The translations under genes and the position numbers were made by a program. A stretch of 64,000 bases of DNA, from the NCBI RefSeq assembly GCF_002531575.1, contig NZ_NWTI01000003.1, forward strand, positions 62,001 through 126,000. The letters run 5' to 3'. The DNA comes from Bradyrhizobium sp. Y36. Its GTDB lineage: Bacteria > Pseudomonadota > Alphaproteobacteria > Rhizobiales > Xanthobacteraceae. This document shows positions 33,492 to 41,432 of the stretch, piece by piece; position 1 is the stretch's first letter, and the number at the start of each line of letters is the position of its first letter. The notes under the pieces are model-generated. The model did no database searches. It saw only the letters and a program-made list of their open reading frames with translations, and was not told the DNA's origin.

Positions 33492-34991
33492 TCATTCCTG
33501 GAGCGCCTCCTCGCGCCGCGCGCGGATCGTGGGCAGCGTGATCAGGAGGATCGCGATGGCGGCGGCGGCCAGGAGGCCGGCCGAGATCGGCGACGTCAGC
33601 AGCGCGGTGGCGTCGCCCCGCGACAGCACCATGGCGCGGCGGAAATTCTCCTCGATCGCCGGGCCGAGAACCAGGCCCAGCAGCAGCGGTGCCGCCGGCA
33701 GCTGCAGCTTGATCAGGGCGTAGCCGAACACGCAGAACACAGCCGCCTCATAGACCTCGAACGTTCCGCTGTTGATGGAATAGACGCCGATCGAGCAGAA
33801 CACCATGATCGCCGGGAACAGATAGCGATAGGGAATGGTGAGCAGCTTGACCCAGAGGCCGACCAGCGGAAGGTTGAGGATCAGCAGCATGAGATTGCCG
33901 ACCCACATCGAGGCGATCAGGCCCCAGAACAGGGTCGGGTTCTTCGTCATCACCTCCGGGCCGGGATGGATGTTGTGGATGTTCATGGCCCCGACCATCA
34001 GGGCCATCACGACGTTCGAGGGAACGCCGAGAGTCAGCAGCGGGATGAACGAGGTCTGCGCACCGGCATTGTTCGCGGACTCCGGGCCGGCGACGCCCTC
34101 GATGGCGCCCTTGCCGAACTGCTCGGGATGCCGCGACAGCTTCTTTTCCAGGGTATAGGACGCAAAGGACGACAGCACCGCGCCGCCGCCGGGCAGCACG
34201 CCCAGCAAGGTGCCGAGCGCCGTGCCGCGCAGCATCGCCGGCACCATGCGCCGAAAATCCTCGCGGGTCGGAAACAGATTGGTGATCTTCTGGGTGACCA
34301 GCGACAGCTTGTCGTCCTGCTCGAGATTCTTGACGATCTCGGCAAAGCCGAAGATGCCCATCGCCAGCGGCACGAAATCGAGCCCGTCGAACAGTTGGGG
34401 AATGCCGAAGGCAAAGCGCTGGCTGCCGCTGTTCAAATCGGTGCCGACGAGGCTCAGGAGCATGCCGAGCACGACCATGCCGATGCCCTCGATGAACGGG
34501 CCGCTCGACAGCACCGAGGCCAGGATCAGGCCGAGGATCATCAGCGCGAAGAATTCCTTGGGGCCGAACAGCAGCGCGGTTGCGGTCAGCGGGCCCGCGA
34601 GCGCCGCCAAGGCCAGCGTAGCGACGCATCCGGCGAAGAAGGAGCCGATGGCGGCGGTCGCGAGCGCCACCCCGGCGCGGCCCTGCTTCGCCATCTGGTA
34701 GCCGTCGATCGTGGTCACGACGGACGAGGACTCACCGGGCAGATTGACCACGATGGCCGTGGTCGAACCGCCATATTGCGCGCCGTAATAGATGCCGGCC
34801 AGCATGATCAGCGCGGCGTCCGGCTGCAGCGCATAGGTGATCGGCAGCAGCATCGCGATGGTCGCGAGCGGACCGAGGCCCGGAAGCACGCCAATCAGGG
34901 TACCAAGCAAGCAGCCGAAGAAGGCGTAGAGCAGATTGGCGGGCTGGGCCGCCGTGGCAAAGCCGATCGCCAGATTATGAAAGAGATCCAT
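33492..34991 (-). CDS. tctA: TctA-family large transporter subunit
   Basis: 499 residues, about 12 membrane spans, of the tripartite tricarboxylate transporter family. Typical stretches are GLGPLATIAMLLPITYALQP near residue 40, YYGAQYGGSTTAIVVNLPGE, and LLGVLPGGGAVLSSFASY. It forms the cation-coupled channel with TctB and depends on a periplasmic TctC/Bug receptor. No receptor gene adjoins it, but a Bug-type receptor is divergently transcribed from the head of the same operon at 44524. Confidence 0.92.
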   Translation of the reverse strand: MDLFHNLAIGFATAAQPANLLYAFFGCLLGTLIGVLPGLGPLATIAMLLPITYALQPDAALIMLAGIYYGAQYGGSTTAIVVNLPGESSSVVTTIDGYQMAKQGRAGVALATAAIGSFFAGCVATLALAALAGPLTATALLFGPKEFFALMILGLILASVLSSGPFIEGIGMVVLGMLLSLVGTDLNSGSQRFAFGIPQLFDGLDFVPLAMGIFGFAEIVKNLEQDDKLSLVTQKITNLFPTREDFRRMVPAMLRGTALGTLLGVLPGGGAVLSSFASYTLEKKLSRHPEQFGKGAIEGVAGPESANNAGAQTSFIPLLTLGVPSNVVMALMVGAMNIHNIHPGPEVMTKNPTLFWGLIASMWVGNLMLLILNLPLVGLWVKLLTIPYRYLFPAIMVFCSIGVYSINSGTFEVYEAAVFCVFGYALIKLQLPAAPLLLGLVLGPAIEENFRRAMVLSRGDATALLTSPISAGLLAAAAIAILLITLPTIRARREEALQE

Positions 34992-35003
34992 CGGCCAGCT
35001 CGT

Positions 35004-35471
35004 TCAGTTGAGAAGGGACGGCCAGACGGGCAATGGCAGCCCGAGACCGTAGACGAAGACGGCAAGGCACAACACGATCAGCACCGCGGCGTTGGTCAGT
35101 GCTCCGATCCAGGTGAATTCCGCACTCGCCCTGCTCGACACCACGATCAGCACGAACAGCGCGCCGACCAGACCGAGCGGAAACAAGAGGGCGCCGAACA
35201 GGATCACCGAACCGGTGATCCAGGCGAGCCCCTTGAGGTCCCATTTGCGCAGCGTCTGCCGGTCCGCGGCCGGCTTCATCGCGCCGAACATCACGACAAG
35301 TCCGATGGCGGCGAGCACGATCGCGAGCAGGCGCGGGAAATAACCCGGCCCCATCTTCGCCGCCGAGCCTGCGGGATATTGCAGCGCGGTTGCGAAGAAG
35401 AAGACCGCAAAGACAACGAACAGGGCGCCGGACGCAAAGGCCCTGTGATTGCGGATTGCCAATCCCTTCAT
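35004..35471 (-). CDS. tctB: TctB-family small transporter subunit
   Basis: 155 residues with four membrane spans, matching the small TctB subunit in length and topology (ASGALFVVFAVFFFATAL, LLAIVLAAIGLVVMFGA, ITGSVILFGALLFPLGLVGA, AVLIVLCLAVFVYGLGL). ATG 35471 overlaps the stop of the preceding carboxymuconolactone-decarboxylase-like gene (ATGA). The much longer frame upstream overlaps that gene and is a shadow. Confidence 0.85.
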   Translation of the reverse strand: MKGLAIRNHRAFASGALFVVFAVFFFATALQYPAGSAAKMGPGYFPRLLAIVLAAIGLVVMFGAMKPAADRQTLRKWDLKGLAWITGSVILFGALLFPLGLVGALFVLIVVSSRASAEFTWIGALTNAAVLIVLCLAVFVYGLGLPLPVWPSLLN

Positions 35472-36262
35472 TCCGGCCCTCCGTTCTCGTCCGAGCCGAC
35501 CTTCGCGGACCGCTCTTCGAGCGCTTCCATCAGAACCGGCACGCCGATCGCGCAGGCGTGCACGCCGAGATGCGCCGTCATCTGGAGAACCTGGCGGATC
35601 TCCCGCTGGTCGATCCCGAGCCGCAGCGCTCTCTTGATCTGCACACGCAGCCCTTGCGGATTGAGCGCGGTGAAGCAGGCATTCAAGGCCAGCGAGATCA
35701 GGCACTGCGAGCGCCGGTCGAGACCGTCGCCTGCGCGCCGGTCCGCCAAGAGATCGAGCAGGACGGCGAAATAGCCGGGATCGGAGCGCAGCCATTGCTC
35801 GCAGAACTCCGGCCAGTCCCCGAATTGCGCGACGTAGACATCGCGCAACGCCTGCTGCTCTTTCGTAAGTTCGACGCGATCGGCCTGAATTCCGGCGCTC
35901 GCCAGCTCCTCAGTGAGGATGCCAATGCCGACGTTGCAACCGTCCAGCCCTTGAATCGTCGCGAGGCGAAAGACGTCAATGATCTCCCGCGCCGTGGCGC
36001 CTTCCTGCAGCGCGAGCCGAAGGTGCAGCGCGAGGCCGGAGCGGAACAGATGCGTCGACGAGCCGTCGAGCGCGACGTAGACCAGCTCGCACATCTTGCG
36101 AGACAGCGGTCCGGTCTCTGCGGCATAGCCGCCGTACTTGCCGTAGGCCTGAAGAAACTCGGGATCAAACCGCAACAGGCCTTCCGTCCAAGGCCGCCAA
36201 TAGCCGCGCGCCCTGACATAGGCCTCTTTCAGAGCCTGCTGTTCCGGCGTCAGATCGGACAT
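35468..36262 (-). CDS. Carboxymuconolactone-decarboxylase-like double-domain protein
   Basis: 264 residues with two CMD/AhpD-like helical repeats, around residues 55-115 and 185-245. Each has the REIIDVFRLATIQGLDGCNVG-type helix pair (GLDGCNVGIG and HLGVHACAIG). The usual redox CxxC..H motif of AhpD is absent, so this is more likely a decarboxylase or structural relative than an alkylhydroperoxidase. ATG 36262 gives MSDLTPEQQALKEAYVRARG; a TTG seven codons earlier is the alternative and would overlap the upstream SDR. Confidence 0.75.
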   Translation of the reverse strand: MSDLTPEQQALKEAYVRARGYWRPWTEGLLRFDPEFLQAYGKYGGYAAETGPLSRKMCELVYVALDGSSTHLFRSGLALHLRLALQEGATAREIIDVFRLATIQGLDGCNVGIGILTEELASAGIQADRVELTKEQQALRDVYVAQFGDWPEFCEQWLRSDPGYFAVLLDLLADRRAGDGLDRRSQCLISLALNACFTALNPQGLRVQIKRALRLGIDQREIRQVLQMTAHLGVHACAIGVPVLMEALEERSAKVGSDENGGPE

Positions 36263-36275
36263 CGCGATGATCCCA

Positions 36276-37049
36276 TCAGGCAATGTTGGTCACGACGATG
36301 CCGCCATCCACGGCGAGCACCTGCGCCGTGATAAAGCCGCTCTCGTCGCCGGCGAGGAAGCAGATCGCCTTGGCGATGTCGTCGACCGTCCCGAGCCGCC
36401 CGAGCGGCGTTCGCGCCACACGGCGCGCGTCGAGCTCGGCATTGCGGTTGCGCATCGTTCCCTCGGTCGGGATCGCCGAGGGCGCCACCGCATTGACGCG
36501 GATGTTGCGCTCGCCGAGCTCGGCTGCGGCTGCGCGGGTCACGCCCATGACGCCGGCCTTGATGCCGCTGTAGACGATGCTGTTCTTGGCCGAAATCAGA
36601 CCCGCGACAGACGCAACGTTGACGATGGCACCCCCGCGCTCCGCATCCATGACCTCCGCGGCGGCCTGGATTCCCCAGATGATCGCCTTGAAGCCGATGT
36701 TGAGCATGCGATCGACGGTTTCCGGCGCGATGTCCGGGACGGATTGATAGCGGACCCAGGCCGCGTTGTTGACGAGGATATCAAGACGCCCCTGCTGCTG
36801 CGCCAATCCGAGCACCGCCTGCCGCATGCCGTCGCGGCTGGAGACGTCCTGCGTGACCGCGACCGCATTGCCGCCTGCGGCCTTGATGGCGCCCACCGTG
36901 CCTTCCACGAATTCGGGCTTCAGATCGTTGACACCAACGATCGCGCCGCGCGCGGCGAGCCTGAGCGCGGTCGCGCGGCCGATGCCGTTTCCGGCGCCGG
37001 TGACGAGTGCGACGCGGCCCGTGAGCGTCTGATCCCTGGTTTCGGTCAT
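36276..37049 (-). CDS. SDR-family dehydrogenase
   Basis: 257 residues. The cofactor motif is TGAGNGIG, the structural motif NNAA, the catalytic Ser is in VASVAGL, and the active site is YSGIK. The C-terminal LAVDGGIVV is typical of FabG-like members. A strong AAGGAG precedes ATG 37049 by 6 bases. In this acyl-CoA operon it probably acts as a 3-hydroxyacyl-type or cyclic-alcohol dehydrogenase. Substrate is not determinable from sequence. Confidence 0.88.
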   Translation of the reverse strand: MTETRDQTLTGRVALVTGAGNGIGRATALRLAARGAIVGVNDLKPEFVEGTVGAIKAAGGNAVAVTQDVSSRDGMRQAVLGLAQQQGRLDILVNNAAWVRYQSVPDIAPETVDRMLNIGFKAIIWGIQAAAEVMDAERGGAIVNVASVAGLISAKNSIVYSGIKAGVMGVTRAAAAELGERNIRVNAVAPSAIPTEGTMRNRNAELDARRVARTPLGRLGTVDDIAKAICFLAGDESGFITAQVLAVDGGIVVTNIA

Positions 37050-37075
37050 GGCAATCTCCTTCAAGCTCTTGTCCT

Positions 37076-38104
37076 TCAAGCTCCTGCCTCGGCGAACGGA
37101 GCAACTTCCGATACGTAACGGCGGCCGAACGTGCTGATCAGGCCGCTGGCATCACCCTGTGCCTGCAGGCTGCGGATGCGGCGCAGATGGCGATGCACCG
37201 GCACGTCCCACGTAAAGCCCATGCCGCCGTGGATCTGCAGCGCGCCCTCGCTGATCGAGCTGCCATAGGTCACCGCTGCCAGGAACGCGGCATCGCGCTG
37301 CACCGGACCGCCCTCACCGGAGAGGCTGCGCGTGATCGCATGGCGGATGCTCTCCAATGCCAGCTTCTGGCGCGCCAGCGCATGGCGGATCGCCTGGTTG
37401 TAGGACAGCGCATGGCCGAACTGGCGGCGCGTCGATGCGTGTTCCTGCGCGAGCGTCAGACACGCTTCGGCCGATCCCAGGATCGCCGCGGCGCGCAGCA
37501 CGTTGGCGTCCGAATTGAGCAGATCCCACGTGCCCGCGGGCAGGATCGAGCCGATGGAAACCTCGACCTTTTCAAGCCGCACCGTATGCTCCGGCACCGT
37601 CAGATCGAGGCCGGCGGCCTCCTCCACCACGACACCGTCGGCATCGGTCGGGATCAGCGCCGCGGCGCCGCCGCTCATTCGCACCAGGATGTAATCGGCG
37701 CACGCTGCGCCGGGCGCGCGTGCCACCATGCCGCTCAGCACCAGCAGCCCGCCGTCGCGCGCGGCGCCGGCCTCGCCTTGCCAGGCGATCGTCGCCAATG
37801 TCTTGCCGGACACGATCGCGGCGGCAAGTCGCGTCAGCGACGACTGGAGTGACCGGGCGACGAGGATGGTTTCCAGAAGCGGAAAGGTGAGCAATCCGGA
37901 ATGGGCAGCCGCGATCACCGGCACCGCGAAGCCGAGCGGCAGGGCCAGTCCCCCCACCTGCTCATCCGCGACGACGCCGAGCAGCCCGTCGCCTGCGAGA
38001 TTGTGCGCCTGCTCGCGCACGTCCAGGCCCGCACATGCGGTGACCGCGCGAGCCGCGGTTGCCGCGAACTCGTCGGGCTGAAGTCCTTCGGCCATGCTCA
38101 TCAT
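37076..38104 (-). CDS. Acyl-CoA dehydrogenase, short subunit
   Basis: 342 residues, shorter than the usual 380-400 and with a poorly conserved N-terminal helical domain. The C-terminal domain is recognisable from RRQFGHALSYNQAIRHALA and ALQIHGGMGFTWDVPVHRHLRR. A second, full-length acyl-CoA dehydrogenase lies two genes upstream. Such unequal pairs often form heterotetrameric enzymes for cyclic or branched substrates, as described for actinobacterial steroid catabolism, so pairing is likely but unproven. Three closely spaced ATGs (38104, 38101, 38095) are possible starts. Confidence 0.82.
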   Translation of the reverse strand: MMSMAEGLQPDEFAATAARAVTACAGLDVREQAHNLAGDGLLGVVADEQVGGLALPLGFAVPVIAAAHSGLLTFPLLETILVARSLQSSLTRLAAAIVSGKTLATIAWQGEAGAARDGGLLVLSGMVARAPGAACADYILVRMSGGAAALIPTDADGVVVEEAAGLDLTVPEHTVRLEKVEVSIGSILPAGTWDLLNSDANVLRAAAILGSAEACLTLAQEHASTRRQFGHALSYNQAIRHALARQKLALESIRHAITRSLSGEGGPVQRDAAFLAAVTYGSSISEGALQIHGGMGFTWDVPVHRHLRRIRSLQAQGDASGLISTFGRRYVSEVAPFAEAGA

Positions 38105-38133
38105 CGTCCTCTTCGAAACCCTTCAATCGTTCA

Positions 38134-38910
38134 CTAGGCGAGATATCCGCCGTCCACCGGCAAGATGACGCCGTTGACATAGGACGCCATCGCAGACGCC
38201 AGAAAGACCACAGGCCCCGCGATTTCGTCCGGCTGTCCCACCCGCTTCATCGGCGTGCGCGCCATCAGGCCGGACAGCCTCGCGGGATTGTCGCGGGTGG
38301 TCTCGCTCATCTCGGTCGCGATGATGCCCGGTGCGACGGCGTTGACCCGGATGCCGTCGGGCGCGAGGTCGCGGGCGAGCGCCTGCGTGAACAGCCTCAC
38401 CGCGCCCTTGGAGGGCGAATAGCCGAGCGCACCGTTCATGCCGCCAAAGGCCGCAACGGAAGCGACGTTGATGATGGTTCCGCGCGTACGGCGCAGCGCG
38501 GGGATGAAGGCATGGATCACGTTGAAGGTTCCGTTGACGTTGACGTCGAATACCTGCCGCCAGTTCTCATGGGCGCGCGGACTGTCGATCGGCTCGCGAA
38601 TGATGATGCCGGCATTGTTGACCAGGACGTCCGCCGGGCCGATCTCATCGTCCACACGCTTCGCCAGCTCACTGCACGCGGCAGCATCGGTGACGTCGAG
38701 CGAATAGGCCAGCGCCTCCTTGCCTGCGTCCCTGATCGCTTGCGCGGCCGACTCTGCCTTGTCCTGCCGCTGATCGGTCACGACGACCCTGGCCCCGGCA
38801 GCGGCAACGCCCAGGGCGATGGCGCGGCCGATGCCCTGTCCCGCGCCCGTCACGACCACGAGGCGATTGCTGAGCAGCCCCGCTGGAGGGCTCCGGCCCT
38901 CGGACACCAT
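38134..38910 (-). CDS. SDR-family dehydrogenase
   Basis: 258 residues with TGAGQGIG, NNAG, the catalytic Ser in NVASVAAF, and YSPSK. It ends LPVDGGYLA. ATG 38910 overlaps the upstream acyl-CoA dehydrogenase stop by one base (TGATG). It is the second SDR in this operon, so two different hydroxyl/keto steps are probable. The longer frame upstream is a shadow of the acyl-CoA dehydrogenase. Confidence 0.88.
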   Translation of the reverse strand: MVSEGRSPPAGLLSNRLVVVTGAGQGIGRAIALGVAAAGARVVVTDQRQDKAESAAQAIRDAGKEALAYSLDVTDAAACSELAKRVDDEIGPADVLVNNAGIIIREPIDSPRAHENWRQVFDVNVNGTFNVIHAFIPALRRTRGTIINVASVAAFGGMNGALGYSPSKGAVRLFTQALARDLAPDGIRVNAVAPGIIATEMSETTRDNPARLSGLMARTPMKRVGQPDEIAGPVVFLASAMASYVNGVILPVDGGYLA

Positions 38911-40121
38911 CACTTGCCTCGCGACAGCTGGAGAATACGGTCGGCGATGATGCCGAGCTGAATCTCGGTCGTGCCGGCATAGATCGTCTCGGCGCGCGCC
39001 TGGAGATAGATGGCCTCGAACCGTCGTCGCGCCACCGCGATCGCCGCCTTCTGCGGCAGCGAAGCCTGCGAGAGCAGCTCGAGGGCGAGCGCTGCAAAAC
39101 GCTGATGCGACTCGCTCCAATAGAGTTTTGCCAGGCTGCCGCGCGCGCCGATCTTGTCACCTCTGACCAGCGCCTCCACGGCAGTCTCGACATGCGCCTT
39201 CAGCACCTCGATCTCGACCGCGACCTCGCCGAGCCTGACCGCGTAGTGTCGGTTCGCGACCATGGCCGACAGCGCCGGATCCGCCTTGCAGGCCGAGATC
39301 AGATGACGCAGCTCGTTCTCGAACCGCCAGGCGCGATACATGCGGTTGGTCGCCCGCTCGATCTCCAGCACGCGGATGGCCGCGGCCCAGCCCTCGTCGG
39401 GCGCGCCGATCGCATCCTGCTGGGCAATTTCGACCTCGTCGAAGAACACCTCGCAAAAGCTCTCGCGGCCGTCGATCGATTTGATGGTGCGCACACGCAC
39501 GCCCTTGGCGTCGAGCGGCACTGCGAACATCGCGAGGCCGCGATGGCGATCCTCCAGCGCGCCGGTGCGGGCGAGCACGAGACAGCGCTGCGACCGGTAG
39601 GCGCCGCTGGTCCAGATCTTCTGGCCGTTGATCCGCCAACCGTCACCGTCCCGCGTCGCGCGCGTCCGCAGCCCTGCAAGATCGGAGCCGGCTTCAGGCT
39701 CGGAAAAGCCCTGGCACCAGATGTTGCGCATCTCGAGGATCGCCGGCAGGAAGCGCCGCTTCTGCTCCTCCGTGCCGACCGCCAGGATGATCGGACCGGC
39801 GAGCTCCTTGCCGATCGAGTTGACGCTCTCCGGCATCGCAAGCCGGCCGATCTCCTGATTGGCGATGAGATGTTCGCGCAAGGAGCGGCCGTGACCGCCA
39901 TAGGCCTGCGGCCAGGTGATGCCGGTGAGGCCGGCGCGGTACATCGCCGCCTCCCAGGCAACGGACTGCTGCAGCGTGGGCGCCGCGAAGGCGGCGCTGT
40001 CGCTGCGGAAGCCGGCAGGCAGATTGGCGTGAAGCCAGCGATGCATCGCATCGCGATAGGCCTCGTCGGTCAGGTTCTCGCTTGCGGTGGATTGCGCCGA
40101 TACTGCTTCAACTACACTCAT
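38910..40121 (-). CDS. Acyl-CoA dehydrogenase, full length
   Basis: 403 residues. N-terminal helical domain (LTDEAYRDAMHRWLHANLP), middle beta domain with FAD/substrate patterns WCQGFSEPEAGSDLAGLRT and RINGQKIWTSGAY, and C-terminal domain ending QARAETIYAGTTEIQLGIIADRIL. It introduces the alpha-beta double bond in an acyl-CoA using FAD, passing electrons to ETF. ATG 40121 matches the family start. Likely partner of the shorter acyl-CoA dehydrogenase at 37076-38104. Confidence 0.92.
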   Translation of the reverse strand: MSVVEAVSAQSTASENLTDEAYRDAMHRWLHANLPAGFRSDSAAFAAPTLQQSVAWEAAMYRAGLTGITWPQAYGGHGRSLREHLIANQEIGRLAMPESVNSIGKELAGPIILAVGTEEQKRRFLPAILEMRNIWCQGFSEPEAGSDLAGLRTRATRDGDGWRINGQKIWTSGAYRSQRCLVLARTGALEDRHRGLAMFAVPLDAKGVRVRTIKSIDGRESFCEVFFDEVEIAQQDAIGAPDEGWAAAIRVLEIERATNRMYRAWRFENELRHLISACKADPALSAMVANRHYAVRLGEVAVEIEVLKAHVETAVEALVRGDKIGARGSLAKLYWSESHQRFAALALELLSQASLPQKAAIAVARRRFEAIYLQARAETIYAGTTEIQLGIIADRILQLSRGK

Positions 40122-40153
40122 TGTGCTTCCCGTTCTCGCCACATCCGCCGTCT

Positions 40154-41371
40154 TCACTGCGACTTGAGCAGATCGCAGGCACTCTCCGAGGCGGGCCGCC
40201 ACGCATCCTCGGGCGCGATCGTGCCGGTGATCTCGTAATAGTCGTAGGTGTATCTGGATTCCGCGGGCGTCTTGATCCGCGCGACATAGAGCGGGCGCAT
40301 CACCTGGCCGTCGGCCCGGATCGCGACATTCTTCATCTCGAAATCATTGACCGGCGTGTTCTTCATCTGCCGCATCACCGCATCGCCATCGTCGGAACCG
40401 GCCGCGGCCACCGCCTTCAGGTAATGCGTGATGGCGCTATAGGTGGCCGACTTGCCCTCGTTGAGTAGCTGACCATTGGTCGCCTCGGCATAGCGTTTGG
40501 CGAAAGCCCTGCTCTCCGGGGTCATGTCCCAGTAGAACGGCGTCGTCAGACGCACGTTCTGCAGATCCTTGAGGCCGATCCCGTGGGTCTGGCTGATCAT
40601 GAGACCGAGCGGGACGAGCAGTTGCGACTTGGTCAGGCCGAACTCCTGCGCCTGCTTGATCGCATTGGCGAAGTCCGCGCCCGAATTGGCCAGCGCAATC
40701 GCCTTGGCGCCGCTGGCCTGCGCCGTCAGCAGGAACGACGAGAGATCCGACGCATTCAGCGGATGCAGCACCGAGCCCACCACCTTGCCGCCGCCGGCCT
40801 CGATGAACTTCGTCGCATCCGCCTGCCAGGCCTTGCCGAAGGCATAATCGACCGTCAGGAAGAACCAGCTGTCGACGCCCTGCGCGAGCAACGCCTTCAC
40901 CGTGGCCTTCGGCTGTGCATAGGTGTCGACCACCCATTGCGTGGTCATCGGCGAGCATTTGTCATTGGTGAAGAACGAACCTGCCGTGCCGGCCAGCATG
41001 TACGGCTTCTTGCGGTTCTTCATGATGTCCTGCACGGCTAGCGCGATCGACGAGGCCGAGCAGCCGACGATGGCATCGACGCCTTCATTGTCGACCCAGC
41101 GCATCGCGATGGCGACGCCGACATCGGGCTTGTTCTGGTCGTCGGCGATCACGAGTTCGACCTTCTTGCCGCCAACCGCGCCGCCGAAATCGGCGACCGC
41201 AAGCTTGGCGGCCGCGACGGAGCCGAGGCCGCAATTGTCGGCATAGGGACCGTTCTGGTCGTTCATGATCCCGATCTTGATCACGTCGCCGGAGATGCCC
41301 TGCGCCGACAGCGGTGCATTCGTCAGCAGCAAGGCCATGATGCCGAGCGCCGCGATCGTCAGTCTTCTCAT
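40154..41371 (-). CDS. Branched-chain-amino-acid-type ABC substrate-binding protein, no adjacent permease
   Basis: 405 residues with a Sec signal peptide (MRRLTIAALGIMALLLTNAP, cleavage near LSA-QG). The mature Peripla_BP_6 fold starts IKIGIMNDQNGPYADNCGLG. It lies inside the acyl-CoA catabolic operon, but no Liv permease or ATPase genes accompany it, so it must use a transporter encoded elsewhere. Homologues with this N-terminal pattern often bind aromatic or other carboxylic acids. GAGG precedes ATG 41371. Confidence 0.88.
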   Translation of the reverse strand: MRRLTIAALGIMALLLTNAPLSAQGISGDVIKIGIMNDQNGPYADNCGLGSVAAAKLAVADFGGAVGGKKVELVIADDQNKPDVGVAIAMRWVDNEGVDAIVGCSASSIALAVQDIMKNRKKPYMLAGTAGSFFTNDKCSPMTTQWVVDTYAQPKATVKALLAQGVDSWFFLTVDYAFGKAWQADATKFIEAGGGKVVGSVLHPLNASDLSSFLLTAQASGAKAIALANSGADFANAIKQAQEFGLTKSQLLVPLGLMISQTHGIGLKDLQNVRLTTPFYWDMTPESRAFAKRYAEATNGQLLNEGKSATYSAITHYLKAVAAAGSDDGDAVMRQMKNTPVNDFEMKNVAIRADGQVMRPLYVARIKTPAESRYTYDYYEITGTIAPEDAWRPASESACDLLKSQ

Positions 41372-41432
41372 GTCATCCTCCCGTTCTCAGCGTTTCCTCT
41401 GGGCTCGCTTCTGCGGCCTCTTGTCGTTTGGT

